Shown here one piece after another: positions 16,821 to 26,114 of a stretch of 45,577 nucleotides of DNA (the stretch's first letter is position 1; each line of letters begins with the position of its first letter). A program made the position numbers and the translations under genes. A model generated the notes under the pieces. It did not search any database and was not told the origin of the DNA. It saw nothing but the letters and a program-made list of their open reading frames with translations. Source of the DNA: Lachnospiraceae bacterium (lineage in GTDB: Bacteria > Bacillota > Clostridia > Lachnospirales > Lachnospiraceae); contig JAJPXG010000044.1 in assembly GCA_021205565.1 (NCBI GenBank), positions 1-45,577 of the forward strand, read 5' to 3'.

Positions 16821-18023
16821 TTGCCGAGAGAAAGAGTAAAAAGGGAAAAGTTATCAATCGTAAAAGAGAAGCCGCACAAGGAGATTTTTTACTTTGATTA
16901 CAGCCTTCTGCTGGTCATGATGTTTCTGATTCTCTTTGGCCTGATCATGGTGTACTCCGCCAGTTATTATGAGGCCATGACGACCGCCTCCATCGGCGAT
17001 CCGGCTTATTATGTCAAAAAGCAGGCAAGCGCTACGGTCATCGGCCTGATCGGTATGTATATTGTTTACAGGATTCCCTATCAGACCTACCGGAAGCTGG
17101 GATACATCCCTTACATCCTGTGCTATATCGTGATTTTTATGATCATTCCCTTTGGCTATGAGGCCAACGGCGCTCGCCGCTGGATTGAGCTGGGACCGAT
17201 CCGTTTCCAGGCGGCGGAACCGGTAAAGCTGGGCATGATTGTGTTCTTTGCCAATTTTATTTACGGCTACCGCAAAAAACTGAACAGCTTTAAGACGATG
17301 GTGATTATGCTGGCGCTGACTGCACCCGTTTCCTTCCTGGTGTGGCAGCTGACAGAGAATATGAGCTCGGCGCTGATTATCGCGGCCATCTGTGTCGTGA
17401 TGATTTTCGTAGCCAGCAAGGATTACAAGCATTTTATTGCCCTGGGGGTTGCCGCGGTTGCAGCGGCAGCGGGCGCCGTATATTTTATCGTCTGGATGGC
17501 GGAAAATTCCGGTGCGGACGCGACAGGCGTGCGCGGCGAGCGAATTCTAGCCTGGCTGGATCTGGAAAGCTACGCTTCCGGCAAGGGCTACCAGACGCTG
17601 CAGGCTCTGTATGCCATTGGCTCCGGCGGTATCTGGGGCAAGGGTTTGGGCCAGAGTATTCAGAAGCTGGATTTTCTGCCCGAGGCACAGAACGACATGA
17701 TCTTTTCCATTATCTGCGAGGAGCGGGGGCTGTTCGGCGGGATCGCTGTGATCCTGTTGTTTCTCATTCTGATCTGGCGGATGGCGATTATCGCGAGCCA
17801 TGCGGCGGATCTGCAGGGATCCATGCTGGTGGTTGGCGTTATGGCGCATATTTCGGTGCAGGTCATTTTAAATGTGGCGGTGGTAACCAATACCATTCCG
17901 AATACCGGTATTTCCCTGCCGTTCATCAGTTATGGCGGCACCAGCGTATGCTTCCTGATGGTGGAAATGGGACTGGTGTTTTCCGTGGCACGCGGCATAA
18001 GGGTGACCAACTATGACGAATAA
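16821..18023 (+). CDS. SEDS-family peptidoglycan glycosyltransferase (FtsW/SpoVE)
   Basis: A 400-residue polytopic membrane enzyme that polymerises lipid II with a cognate PBP2. The start is TTG at 16821, with AGGAG 9 nt upstream. After a basic N-terminus there are about ten TM helices. Family signatures include IMVYSAS in TM1, ANGARRWIELG, a central loop with SGKGYQTLQALYAIGSGG, KGLGQS...LPEAQNDMIFSIICEE and the C-terminal NTGISLPFISYGGTS. Position after murD matches both FtsW and SpoVE. With two PBP2 genes in the same cluster and sporulation genes next door, one SEDS protein may have to serve two partners or a second lies elsewhere. Its 3' end overlaps divIB by 11 nt. Confidence 0.93.
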   Translation: MPRERVKREKLSIVKEKPHKEIFYFDYSLLLVMMFLILFGLIMVYSASYYEAMTTASIGDPAYYVKKQASATVIGLIGMYIVYRIPYQTYRKLGYIPYILCYIVIFMIIPFGYEANGARRWIELGPIRFQAAEPVKLGMIVFFANFIYGYRKKLNSFKTMVIMLALTAPVSFLVWQLTENMSSALIIAAICVVMIFVASKDYKHFIALGVAAVAAAAGAVYFIVWMAENSGADATGVRGERILAWLDLESYASGKGYQTLQALYAIGSGGIWGKGLGQSIQKLDFLPEAQNDMIFSIICEERGLFGGIAVILLFLILIWRMAIIASHAADLQGSMLVVGVMAHISVQVILNVAVVTNTIPNTGISLPFISYGGTSVCFLMVEMGLVFSVARGIRVTNYDE

Positions 18024-18729
18024 AGCAGTGAAAATCCTGACAGCCATGGTGCTTCTTTTACTTTTGCTGGGAGGTGTCTGGTGGTTTCTGACCACCTACA
18101 CGATACATACCGTGACGGTGGAGGGAAGTACGCATTATACGGATGAGGAGATTGAAGACATTGTCTTCCAGACTCCCCTGGATAATATTTCACTGATTCT
18201 CTCCTGGAAGTACCGCAATCAGAACATTACGAATGTCGCGTTTATCGAATCGATAGAGGTGACGGTGGTAGGAAATGACAGCGTCAGAATCCGGGTGTAT
18301 GAAAAGTCCCTGGCGGGCTACATGGAATATCTGGGACAGTATGTTTACTTTGATAAAGACGGTACTGTTGTGGAGGTTTCCTCTCAGGTGACAAGCGGCA
18401 TTCCGCTGGTTACGGGACTTCAGTTCGATTCAGTAGTGCTGGGCGAACCGCTGCCGGTGAATAACGCGGAGGTATTTCAGTATATTCTGGAGCTGACGAA
18501 CCTGATTAACAAATATGAGCTTACGGTGGACAAAATTTACTTTTCCCCGGATTCGGAGATGACACTGTATATCGGCTCTGTTCTGGTCAGTCTCGGGGAC
18601 AGCACGCTGCTGACGGAAAAGATGATGAAGCTGAGAGATATGTATGACGAACTGGACGGGCTTTCCGGCACGCTGCACCTGGAAAATTACACTTCAGACA
18701 GCTCTGTGATCACATTTACCAGAGACTGA
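18013..18729 (+). CDS. divIB: Cell division protein DivIB/FtsQ
   Basis: A 238-residue bitopic membrane protein of the divisome. A short cytoplasmic N-terminus is followed by a TM helix (ILTAMVLLLLLLGGVWWFL, about 8-26). Next comes an extracytoplasmic POTRA domain (HTVTVEGSTHYTDEEIEDI) and the beta domain (SVRIRVYEKSLAGYMEYLGQYVYFDKDGTVVEVS), which matches FtsQ/DivIB well. It overlaps the SEDS gene by 11 nt, indicating coupling, and precedes ftsZ. The usual intervening murG, murC and murB genes of many dcw clusters are absent. Confidence 0.9.
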   Translation: MTNKAVKILTAMVLLLLLLGGVWWFLTTYTIHTVTVEGSTHYTDEEIEDIVFQTPLDNISLILSWKYRNQNITNVAFIESIEVTVVGNDSVRIRVYEKSLAGYMEYLGQYVYFDKDGTVVEVSSQVTSGIPLVTGLQFDSVVLGEPLPVNNAEVFQYILELTNLINKYELTVDKIYFSPDSEMTLYIGSVLVSLGDSTLLTEKMMKLRDMYDELDGLSGTLHLENYTSDSSVITFTRD

Positions 18730-18763
18730 CAGCAATAAAAATGAAATTTTCCCGAAAAACCTG

Positions 18764-18792
18764 TTGATAAATGTCGAAAAAGATTATAAGAT
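18764..18792 (+). promoter_or_regulatory. ftsZ promoter with a Spo0A-like box in the spacer
   Basis: TTGATA, a 17-bp spacer and TAAGAT, with predicted start near 18799. TGTCGAA, an exact match to the Spo0A box consensus TGNCGAA, lies in the spacer at 18772-18778. This allows ftsZ to be transcribed apart from the rest of the cluster. Confidence 0.55.
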
Positions 18793-18824
18793 AGATTATA
18801 TTGTGAATGGAGGTCGTTTGGGCT

Positions 18825-20021
18825 GTGATTGAATTATTTTCAAACGAAGTTACATCGAGCGCACGTATTATCGTGGTAGGTGTAGGCGGTGCAGGCAATA
18901 ACGCTGTAGATAGAATGGTAAAGGATCAGGTGGAGGGCGTAGAGCTGATTGCTGTCAATACGGACAGCCAGGCGCTTAAAATGTGTCAGGCGCCCCAGGT
19001 CATTCAGATCGGGGAAAAGCTGACCAAGGGACTGGGCGCAGGAGCCAAGCCTGAGATCGGAGAGAAGGCTGCAGAGGAAAGCCTGGATGAGATTAAAAAG
19101 GCCTTAGAGGGCGCGGAGATGGTGTTCGTGACCTGCGGTATGGGCGGCGGTACAGGAACCGGCGCTGCGCCAGTCGTGGCGAAGGTCGCCAAGGACATGG
19201 GCATCCTCACGGTTGGTATTGTGACCAAGCCCTTCAAATTCGAGGCCAAGACCAGAGCGAACAACGCTGCTGCCGGTATTGAGCGTCTGAAGGAAAATGT
19301 GGACACGCTGATTGTCATTCCCAATGACAAGCTTTTAGAGATCGTGGACCGCAGGACGACCATCACGGACGCGCTGAAAAAGGCGGACGAGGTGCTGCGC
19401 CAGAGCGTACAGGGCATTACGGATCTGATTACCAGGCCGGCCATCATCAATCTGGACTTTGCGGACGTCAGCACTGTTATGAGGGACAAGGGAATTGCGC
19501 ATATCGGAATCGGCACGGGAACCGGCGATACCAAGGCTGCGGATGCGGTCCGCATCGCGGTGGAGAGCCCGCTTTTGGAGACGAGCATCGACGGCGCGAC
19601 CGATATCATCATCAATGTGTCCGGCGACATTACGCTTGCCGACGCGGCGGACGCGAGCGAATACGTGGGCAATATCTGCGGCGAGAATGTCAATGTGATT
19701 CTGGGCGCCATGTATGACGACACGGTGAAGGATACCTGCACCGTTACGGTCATCGCTACTGGCATCGGTCAGAACAACCAGGGCAATAAATATTCCTTTG
19801 GCGGCGGTTTTGCTTCAGGCAAGACTTCCATGCCGAATTATTCTTCCTATGAGACCTCATCTTACGGCTCCTATGGAACGTCGCAGCCGTATACCGGACA
19901 AAAGAGCGGCGTTTCCAGCGCGACCGGCTCTCTGCCCCCGTTAAAAAAGAGCGATCTGACTTCCTCCATTGAGGAAAGGAATTTAAAGATTCCCTCTTTC
20001 TTAAATACGACCAACAAGTAA
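18825..20021 (+). CDS. ftsZ: Cell division GTPase FtsZ
   Basis: Tubulin homologue that forms the cytokinetic Z ring. The track begins at 18807, but GGAGGT at 18809-18814 points to the GTG at 18825 (VIELFSNEV), giving 398 residues. [17 protein letters not shown] is the N-terminal nucleotide loop, [10 protein letters not shown] is the tubulin signature, and NLDFADV with the following T7 loop is conserved. The C-terminal domain runs to VIATGI. A Gly/Ser/Tyr-rich linker ([18 protein letters not shown]) is followed by the C-terminal tail [22 protein letters not shown], whose IPSFL core is the usual binding peptide for FtsA, SepF and EzrA. It has its own promoter and terminator. No ftsA is adjacent. 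Confidence 0.97.
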   Translation: MIELFSNEVTSSARIIVVGVGGAGNNAVDRMVKDQVEGVELIAVNTDSQALKMCQAPQVIQIGEKLTKGLGAGAKPEIGEKAAEESLDEIKKALEGAEMVFVTCGMGGGTGTGAAPVVAKVAKDMGILTVGIVTKPFKFEAKTRANNAAAGIERLKENVDTLIVIPNDKLLEIVDRRTTITDALKKADEVLRQSVQGITDLITRPAIINLDFADVSTVMRDKGIAHIGIGTGTGDTKAADAVRIAVESPLLETSIDGATDIIINVSGDITLADAADASEYVGNICGENVNVILGAMYDDTVKDTCTVTVIATGIGQNNQGNKYSFGGGFASGKTSMPNYSSYETSSYGSYGTSQPYTGQKSGVSSATGSLPPLKKSDLTSSIEERNLKIPSFLNTTNK

Positions 20022-20047
20022 GAATTCAGAACGAATAAAGAGTACAA

Positions 20048-20087
20048 AAGCAGCATATCCTTTTGGGGGGTGTGCTGCTTGTTTTTT
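20048..20087 (+). terminator. Rho-independent terminator of ftsZ
   Basis: AAGCAGCATA pairs with TGTGCTGCTT (one G.U) around a loop that can pair further, followed by six T. Confidence 0.88.
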
Positions 20088-20133
20088 CACATTGAACACT
20101 TAGGGACGCCTTCAGTGTAGTGAGGTGATTTGT

Positions 20134-20928
20134 TTGGTCATAAGGCTGTACCTGGACAGTATTTTCCTGATGCAGGTTACTTTTAATTGTATGCTGCTGA
20201 TGATTGTGAGATTACAGCTTGGCGTGCCGGTTTCTCACAGACGTATCTGGCTTATAGCGGGTATGACGGCGGGCGGATATACGCTGTTGATTCTGCTTCC
20301 CGTTCCGTTGGGATGGCTGGAGATACCGGGACTGCTGCTCAATGCCGGCAGCCTGCTGCTTTTTTTCCTCCCGCCCAGATACAGGCGGTATCGCCGCAAA
20401 ATGCTGCTTTATGTGATGGCAGATACGCTTGTGGCCTCCGGCATTCTGCGGATTGTACTTTTCAGATGGTATCTGTGGACGCAGAACACGGCGGGAGTGT
20501 GGGAGGTTTTATTCTGCGCCCTGCTCCTGTACGAGGCGGTCAGAAGCGCATGGACACACTGGCGGCGCAGCTTACGCCGGCATATCTACCCGGTGACAAT
20601 TCTGAGTGCGGGGCAGAAGAGGCAGATCCTTGCCCTGTATGACACTGGAAACGGCCTGACGGAACCAATCAGCGGGCGGCCCGTATGCCTGGTGGAGGAG
20701 GAGCTGTTAGCGGGGCTGACACTGGAAAATCCCCTGTTTTTGCGTGCGATTCCGTTCCATACAGTGGGCTGTGACGACGGGCTTTTGTACGGCGTTGAGG
20801 TGCCGGAGCTGTTGATTGATGCGGAGGACGGGGTGCATTCCGTAAAGGATGTGGTCTGCGCCGGGGTCACAAAGCCGTTTTCCTCTAAGGGCAGATATCA
20901 GATGATTCTGCACCCGGGGATCTTTTAG
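20134..20928 (+). CDS. spoIIGA: Sigma-E processing aspartic protease SpoIIGA
   Basis: Septum-embedded protease that cleaves pro-sigma-E in the mother cell after a signal from the forespore. The track begins at a GTG (20125) inside the ribosome binding site GAGGTGAT; TTG at 20134 has better spacing and gives VIRLYLDSIFLMQVTFN (264 residues). Five or so TM helices fill residues 1-135. The C-terminal protease domain has the family stretch ALYDTGNGLTEPISGRPV with the catalytic Asp in DTGN (about residue 170). It is followed by sigE after a 223-base gap in which I see no gene. No clear sigma-A promoter was found upstream; a Spo0A-type promoter is expected from known biology. Confidence 0.93.
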   Translation: MVIRLYLDSIFLMQVTFNCMLLMIVRLQLGVPVSHRRIWLIAGMTAGGYTLLILLPVPLGWLEIPGLLLNAGSLLLFFLPPRYRRYRRKMLLYVMADTLVASGILRIVLFRWYLWTQNTAGVWEVLFCALLLYEAVRSAWTHWRRSLRRHIYPVTILSAGQKRQILALYDTGNGLTEPISGRPVCLVEEELLAGLTLENPLFLRAIPFHTVGCDDGLLYGVEVPELLIDAEDGVHSVKDVVCAGVTKPFSSKGRYQMILHPGIF

Positions 20929-21151
20929 AAATCTGCGGAGTGAAAGGCTTTCTGCCGGAATCATGTGGAAATCTGACTGCCAAAGGAAGAAAAAGAATCG
21001 CAGACAGAGAAAAAAGTTCTGAAAAACAATCGTCCGGCATAGGATAGAGAGTGGGAAGAAATGGTTTTCGGCGCGTGAAAATGAAAACGGTTCTCTGCAG
21101 CAGGGCCGTTGCACGGATGCAGGCAGAAGAAACAGGCAGGGAGGGAGAATA

Positions 21152-21925
21152 TTGAGAACAATCCAGCGGATTATTGTTTTTTTCAGAAACAGGAAAAAGG
21201 AGTCCGGCGCAGTCGGTCTGGACGAAAATGTGCTTTATTATATCGGCGGAGCGGACGTCTTGCCGCCGCCGCTTGATCCGGCGCGGGAGGAGGAGATGAT
21301 ACAGCTCCTTTTCACTGATCGGGCGCCGGAGGCAAAGAAAACGCTGATTGAGCACAATCTGCGGCTGGTGGTTTACATTGCCAGGCGGTTTGACAACACC
21401 GGCGTCGGCGTGGAGGATCTGATTTCCATCGGCACGATCGGCCTTTTAAAGGCAGTCAATACATATAAAGCGGATAAAAATATCAAGCTCGCCACGTATG
21501 CTTCCCGCTGCATTGAGAATGAGATTCTGATGTATCTGCGCCGCACCAGCAAAAACAAGGCGGAGGTCAGTATCGATGAGCCGCTGAATACGGATTTCGA
21601 CGGAAATGAGCTGCTGCTGGGCGATATTCTGGGCACGGATGAGGATGTCATCAGTAAAGATCTGGAGCGGGAGGCGGAGCATGCGCTTTTAAGACGCTCC
21701 ATTGAACGCTTAAGCAAACGGGAGAAGACGATTGTCTGTCTGCGCTTCGGTTTAAAACCGGAGTCCGGAAAGGATGGAAAGACGCCGGCATATCCGGTGG
21801 AGGAGGGAAAGGAGATGACGCAGAAGGAGGTAGCCGCGCTTCTGGGCATTTCCCAGTCCTATATTTCACGGCTGGAGAAAAAGATTATGCTCAGGCTGAG
21901 AAAGGAAATGTTGAAGGAAAGCTAG
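21152..21925 (+). CDS. sigE: RNA polymerase sporulation sigma factor E precursor
   Basis: Mother-cell sigma factor made as an inactive membrane-tethered precursor. The start is TTG at 21152 behind GGGAGGGAG. The first 28 residues are a basic amphipathic pro-sequence ([16 protein letters not shown]). The known cleavage junction before YYIGG is conserved ([14 protein letters not shown]). Region 2 has [14 protein letters not shown] and [22 protein letters not shown]. Region 2.4 follows with [20 protein letters not shown]. Region 4 has a helix-turn-helix ([22 protein letters not shown]). The 257-residue length fits. The third gene of the usual set, sigG, does not follow; an oxidoreductase gene does. 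Confidence 0.96.
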   Translation: MRTIQRIIVFFRNRKKESGAVGLDENVLYYIGGADVLPPPLDPAREEEMIQLLFTDRAPEAKKTLIEHNLRLVVYIARRFDNTGVGVEDLISIGTIGLLKAVNTYKADKNIKLATYASRCIENEILMYLRRTSKNKAEVSIDEPLNTDFDGNELLLGDILGTDEDVISKDLEREAEHALLRRSIERLSKREKTIVCLRFGLKPESGKDGKTPAYPVEEGKEMTQKEVAALLGISQSYISRLEKKIMLRLRKEMLKES

Positions 21926-21964
21926 ATTCTGTGCTAAGATAAAAAGAAAAAGGCGGGAATCGAT

Positions 21965-23107
21965 ATGCAGAGGAACAAGGCGAAGGTTCGCACGGCGTTA
22001 ATCGGTGTCGGCGGCATGGGACGAAAGTACGCGGAAATGATAGTGGCGGGAAAGGTTCCTTCCATGGAACTGACCGCGTTGGTCTGCCGCAATGAGCAGG
22101 CCAGAGCCTGGGCACAGGGGCTTTCGGAGGAGCACATGATCTTTGCGGATACGGATGCACTGTACGCACACCCGGAGCTTTACGATGCGGTGCTGATCGT
22201 GACGCCGCACAGAACGCATCCGGAGCTTGCGCTGAAAGCGTTTGCTCTTGGAAAGCATGTCCTTTGTGACAAACCCGCGGGTGTGGCGGTGTCTCAGGCA
22301 CTGGCCATGGCTGCGGCGGCCGAGAGGGAAAACCGGATTTATGGGATGATTTTTCATCAGCGCCTGTATCCGAAGTACAGGAAAATAAAAGAGCTTCTGG
22401 ACAGCGGTGCGCTGGGAAAACTGAACCGGATTCTGCTGGTCAACACCCGGTATTTCAGAACGGAATACTACCATCAGTCCGGTTCCTGGCGCAGCAGCTG
22501 GAACGGGGAGGGCGGCGGCGCGCTGATCAACCAGGGGCAGCATATCCTGGATATCTGGCAGTGGCTGTTTCACATGCCGCAAAAGCTTTCCGCGCAGATT
22601 CCTTTCGGCAAATACAACGATTTTATGGTAGATGATGAGGCTGTTATCAGCATGACTTATCCGGATCAGCTGTCTGCGCTTTTCATCCTGACCACAGGGG
22701 AACCGGTTCATCAGGAGCGTCTGGAGATTACGGGCAGTCAGGGGAAGCTTCTGATGGAGGACGATACCCTGCATATCTGGCGTTATGGGGACGACAGCCG
22801 CCATTATGCCAAAACTGCGCAGGTGTCAGACGGGAAGCTGCTTAATATGACGGAGGAGGTGATTTCCTTTGAAAAAGGGGACGAGCCTTACCCGCAGATG
22901 CTGGAGAATTTTGCGCAGGCTGTTCTGACGGGCGATTCTTCTCTGCTGATCGCGCCGGGCGCTGAGGCGGTTCATCCTCTGATGCTGACGAACGCTGCTT
23001 ATCTGTCAGCCTGGAAGGAGAAGACGGTGACGCTGCCGATTGACGCGGCGGAGTATGACAGCTGCCTGGAGGCAAAGTGCAGGGAGGAAGCGGCAAAAAA
23101 TCAGTAA
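21965..23107 (+). CDS. Gfo/Idh/MocA family NAD(P)-dependent oxidoreductase
   Basis: A 380-residue cytoplasmic enzyme. The N-terminal Rossmann fold has ALIGVGGMGRKYAEM (about 12-26). A conserved VLIVTPHRTHPELALKAF is followed by the family signature GKHVLCDKPAGVAV, with the catalytic or cofactor-contacting Lys. The C-terminal alpha/beta domain has GGGALINQGQHILDIWQWL, where the His and nearby Asp are typical catalytic residues. The substrate is probably a sugar, inositol or related polyol, but cannot be named. It follows sigE by 39 nt on the same strand, and its 3' end converges with upp at a strong bidirectional terminator. Confidence 0.87.
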   Translation: MQRNKAKVRTALIGVGGMGRKYAEMIVAGKVPSMELTALVCRNEQARAWAQGLSEEHMIFADTDALYAHPELYDAVLIVTPHRTHPELALKAFALGKHVLCDKPAGVAVSQALAMAAAAERENRIYGMIFHQRLYPKYRKIKELLDSGALGKLNRILLVNTRYFRTEYYHQSGSWRSSWNGEGGGALINQGQHILDIWQWLFHMPQKLSAQIPFGKYNDFMVDDEAVISMTYPDQLSALFILTTGEPVHQERLEITGSQGKLLMEDDTLHIWRYGDDSRHYAKTAQVSDGKLLNMTEEVISFEKGDEPYPQMLENFAQAVLTGDSSLLIAPGAEAVHPLMLTNAAYLSAWKEKTVTLPIDAAEYDSCLEAKCREEAAKNQ

Positions 23108-23130
23108 AATGCATGCAGCGGCAGGCTGAA

Positions 23131-23167
23131 ATATGCCCGGAAAAGCACGACGCTTTTCCGGGCATAT
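23131..23167. terminator. Bidirectional terminator between the oxidoreductase gene and upp
   Basis: ATATGCCCGGAAAAGC and its exact reverse complement GCTTTTCCGGGCATAT form a perfect 16-bp stem with a 5-nt loop (ACGAC). T-rich runs are only modest on either side. It serves convergent genes. Confidence 0.8.
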
Positions 23168-23199
23168 CTGTTGTATGAGTCTGTAAGGCTTCCGGCAGG

Positions 23200-23847
23200 T
23201 TATTTCGTGCCGAAAATCCTGTCGCCCGCATCACCCAGTCCGGGGCAGATGTAGGCGTTTTCGTTTAAGCAGCGATCCAGGTGTCCCACATAAATCTGGA
23301 TATCCGGATGCGCTTCGTGCAGGCGCTTTAAGCCCTCAGGGGCGGCAATGATACACATGAATTTGATCTTGACGCCGCCGTGCTTTTTGATCAGATCCAC
23401 GGCGTCCACACCGGAGCCGCCGGTGGCCAACATCGGGTCCACGACCAGGATAGTGCGCTCTTCAATCGGGGAGGGCAGTTTGCAGTAATACTCGTGCGGT
23501 TCATGTGTCTCGGGGTCTCTGTAAAGACCGATATGTCCCACCTTCGCAGTCGGGGAGAGCGCCAGAATGCCGCTGACCATACCAAGACCGGCGCGCAGAA
23601 TCGGTACGACAGCCATCTTACGGCCGGATACCATGGGCGTCATGCAGGTCTCGATGGGGGTCTTGACCTCGACATCCTCCAAAGGCAGATCGCTTAAGGC
23701 CTCATAGCCCTCCAGCATGGCGATTTCCTCCACCAGCTTGCGGAATTCGTTGGTACCGGTATTCTCATCGCGCAGCAGGGAAATTTTGTGCTGTAAAAGC
23801 GGATGGGTGAAAATGTGTACGTTTGGCATGTCGTAAAATGATTCCAT
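23200..23847 (-). CDS. upp: Uracil phosphoribosyltransferase
   Basis: Salvages uracil to UMP with PRPP. The track begins upstream at 23925; the ATG at 23847 has GGAGGA just upstream on the minus strand and gives [21 protein letters not shown], about 215 residues, close to the usual 209. Characteristic stretches are [27 protein letters not shown], the PRPP-binding [19 protein letters not shown] and the C-terminal [17 protein letters not shown]. Its likely transport partner UraA is encoded about 2.4 kb away on the other strand. Confidence 0.96.
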   Translation of the reverse strand: MESFYDMPNVHIFTHPLLQHKISLLRDENTGTNEFRKLVEEIAMLEGYEALSDLPLEDVEVKTPIETCMTPMVSGRKMAVVPILRAGLGMVSGILALSPTAKVGHIGLYRDPETHEPHEYYCKLPSPIEERTILVVDPMLATGGSGVDAVDLIKKHGGVKIKFMCIIAAPEGLKRLHEAHPDIQIYVGHLDRCLNENAYICPGLGDAGDRIFGTK

Positions 23848-23896
23848 ATATCCTCCTTTATGTGAGTGGGTGTTCGCCCGGATTTTACTGGTTTTC

Positions 23897-23925
23897 AGTA
23901 TAACACAGCCACGGCTTTTTGTCAT
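23897..23925 (-). promoter_or_regulatory. upp promoter
   Basis: On the minus strand: ATGACA, a 17-bp spacer and TATACT, ending about 50 nt upstream of the upp start. Confidence 0.5.
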
Positions 23926-23961
23926 GGCAAATGTGAAAAAACAGGGAATTGGTGCCCGCTA

Positions 23962-23990
23962 TTGACTTTGTTTTTCCGGATGAGTAAAAT
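23962..23990 (+). promoter_or_regulatory. Promoter for the GT39-like gene
   Basis: TTGACT, a 17-bp spacer and TAAAAT. Predicted start near 23997, about 55 nt before the gene. Confidence 0.5.
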
Positions 23991-24050
23991 GATAGACATG
24001 CACAGAAGGATGTGTCCGGGCTACCAATAATAAAAAATGAGGAAATCTGA

Positions 24051-26024
24051 ATGCAAAAAACAAGCCGTTTCCGGGCGGGAAATTTTTTTCACAATCTGCC
24101 GTATTTTATTTCAGGCTGCGCGGTGATCGCGTTGAATACCTGTTCCCTGCCGTCTGCGCTGATCGGCGCCGCTTTGGGGGCGGTGCTTTTCCTGTCAGCT
24201 CTGTATTTTGAAAACATACATGCGTTCTGGAAACGCTGCGTGACCCGGGGGATTTTGCTGTTTTCGGCTGCGGCTGCATTTATTTCCGCGGCGGTTTTTT
24301 ATGAATTGTTTTCCATGACGTCCAAAACCAGATTTATCAGTGATTTATTCGGAATGTCACAGAGAGCCTTTTTTCTGATTCCGGCAATTCTTGGCGGCGC
24401 GGCAGCCGTATATTTTCTGAGTGTGGTGCTGTGCGCGGTGAAGACGGCGGTTGGGCCGGATGAAAAAAGCGTTCCGCCTTCCTGTACCCTGCATAAGACA
24501 GATCTTCTGATTCTGGGAGTGATTCTGACAGCGGGGCTTTTAGCCGGGGTCTGTCTTACTTCGCAGAAGGTCTCCTTTCACGTGGACGAGATGCTTACCT
24601 TCGGGTTGTCAAACAGCTACTATCAGCCGTTTTTTGAGGAGCCGTCCGTCAATGGCGGTGTTGTGATTACGGGCGCGGAGTTTACGGATTATCTGACGGT
24701 GTCGGACCATCCGTTCAGCTATGGCTCCGTGATTTATAATCAGATACAGGATGTGCATCCTCCGCTGTATTATTTTCTCATCCATACCATCTGTTCGGCG
24801 GCGCCCGGCCTTTCTTTTGCGGCTGTGGGATATATCGTCAATGCCCTGTTTGCGGCGCTGACGATGGCCGGTTTGTTTGTATGGGCATACCGCAGGTTTG
24901 ACCGGCTCACGGCCTGTCTGGCGGTCATCAGCTTTGCCTTTGGAGCCGGCATCCTTTCCATGTTTGTTTTTTTCCGGATGTACATGATGCTGGTGTACTT
25001 TACAGTTCTGCTTGCTGTCTCCTTATATGACATTTATGCCGGCGGCGGGGAGGGCAGAGCCCGTATGTGGCTGGGGATTGCCCTCTGCCTGGGGGCGTTG
25101 ACGCAGTATTATTTTCTGGTGTACGCTTTTTTTGCCTGCCTTGTGCTGGCAGTGCTGCTGTGCGTGGAAAAAAGATGGAAGGAGTTAAGGGATACTGCCG
25201 CTGTTGTCGGTGCGAGCGCCTGTATTTATTACAGTATTTGGGGCAATATCGCGATCAGGCATATCTTTTCCGGCTATAAGGGAAAGCAGGCGCTCCAGTC
25301 CGCTGCGACGCTGGAAGGGACTTTCGATGAGATCAGAGCTTACGGTGACATGCTGTTCAAACAGATTTTTTCCCACACCCTTCTGTCGGCCGGCTTCTTC
25401 ATACTGCTGGCGGTTTTCCTTTCTGTGCTTGCGGTCAGGGCAGTCCGCGGGGGCAGGGAGAATATCACACATTTCAGGGGTCTTCTGCTGCTTTTGCTCC
25501 CCTGCCTGCTTTATGTCTGCATGATAGCGAAGGTGTCCTCCGATGAGGCTGAGAGATACATCGTCAATGTGGTTCCGCTCTTCTGGGTAAGTCTGCTGGC
25601 AGTTATTTTTTACATCTGCAGAAATGTAAAAGGCAGGGCGGTCTGGTCGGCCGCGCTTGCCGCGCTGATTGTCGCGGATTTGCTGACGGCCTGCGAGCCG
25701 GAATATTTATATTTGTCGGACGAAAGCATGGTGGAATATATGGAGAGTCTGGATCAGGATACAGTCTGTGTCTATTATAAGAGTACAGACTGGAACTCAC
25801 AGACCCAGTATGCCTGCTTTCTGATGAATTACCAGACGACTTATGTCGTCAACGGGGCATGTCTGGACTGGCTGGAGGAACAGGATCTGTGGAAAAATGA
25901 GACGGTTCTTCTGCTGGCGGAGGACAGCGCCGGCTATGAAGCACTGTTTCAAAGCATCGGCTGCACCAGCGTGGAATGGATAGGAACCTATGAGCGGGTG
26001 CAGGTTTTTTCCCTTTCCAGGTAA
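24051..26024 (+). CDS. Membrane glycosyltransferase, GT39/PMT-like (GT-C fold)
   Basis: A 657-residue protein with roughly 12 TM helices, starting MQKTSRFRAGNFFHN behind GAGGAAA. After the fourth or fifth helix comes SFHVDEMLTFGLSNSYYQP, which matches the first extracytoplasmic loop of GT39/ArnT-type enzymes with its catalytic acidic residues. VHPPLYYFLIHTIC is the typical second conserved motif. FRMYMMLVYFTVLLAVSLYDIY is also family-like. The C-terminal 130 residues (ACEPEYLYLSDESM and onward) form a soluble domain. Such enzymes transfer a sugar from a polyprenyl phosphate carrier to a lipid, protein or polymer outside the membrane. Donor and acceptor cannot be deduced. It is a single gene flanked by pyrimidine salvage genes and looks functionally separate from them. 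Confidence 0.78.
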   Translation: MQKTSRFRAGNFFHNLPYFISGCAVIALNTCSLPSALIGAALGAVLFLSALYFENIHAFWKRCVTRGILLFSAAAAFISAAVFYELFSMTSKTRFISDLFGMSQRAFFLIPAILGGAAAVYFLSVVLCAVKTAVGPDEKSVPPSCTLHKTDLLILGVILTAGLLAGVCLTSQKVSFHVDEMLTFGLSNSYYQPFFEEPSVNGGVVITGAEFTDYLTVSDHPFSYGSVIYNQIQDVHPPLYYFLIHTICSAAPGLSFAAVGYIVNALFAALTMAGLFVWAYRRFDRLTACLAVISFAFGAGILSMFVFFRMYMMLVYFTVLLAVSLYDIYAGGGEGRARMWLGIALCLGALTQYYFLVYAFFACLVLAVLLCVEKRWKELRDTAAVVGASACIYYSIWGNIAIRHIFSGYKGKQALQSAATLEGTFDEIRAYGDMLFKQIFSHTLLSAGFFILLAVFLSVLAVRAVRGGRENITHFRGLLLLLLPCLLYVCMIAKVSSDEAERYIVNVVPLFWVSLLAVIFYICRNVKGRAVWSAALAALIVADLLTACEPEYLYLSDESMVEYMESLDQDTVCVYYKSTDWNSQTQYACFLMNYQTTYVVNGACLDWLEEQDLWKNETVLLLAEDSAGYEALFQSIGCTSVEWIGTYERVQVFSLSR

Positions 26025-26114
26025 GCAGTCATTTTACTGTGCGTCCGGAAGCCGGATATGACGTTTTGCTGTGACGTTTGTGAAAAAAATCTAAAATATA
26101 TGTGAAATTTTCCC

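Noticed and set aside
19004-19765. 253-residue minus-strand ORF
   Set aside because: Antisense of ftsZ; Ser/Ala/Val-rich as expected for reverse reading of a GC-rich gene.
20929-21151. Possible small gene or sigG remnant between spoIIGA and sigE
   Set aside because: No ORF with an RBS and no sigma-factor-like peptide in any frame; the gap appears non-coding.
21998-22804. 268-residue minus-strand ORF
   Set aside because: Shadow of the clearly coding oxidoreductase gene; no domain recognised.
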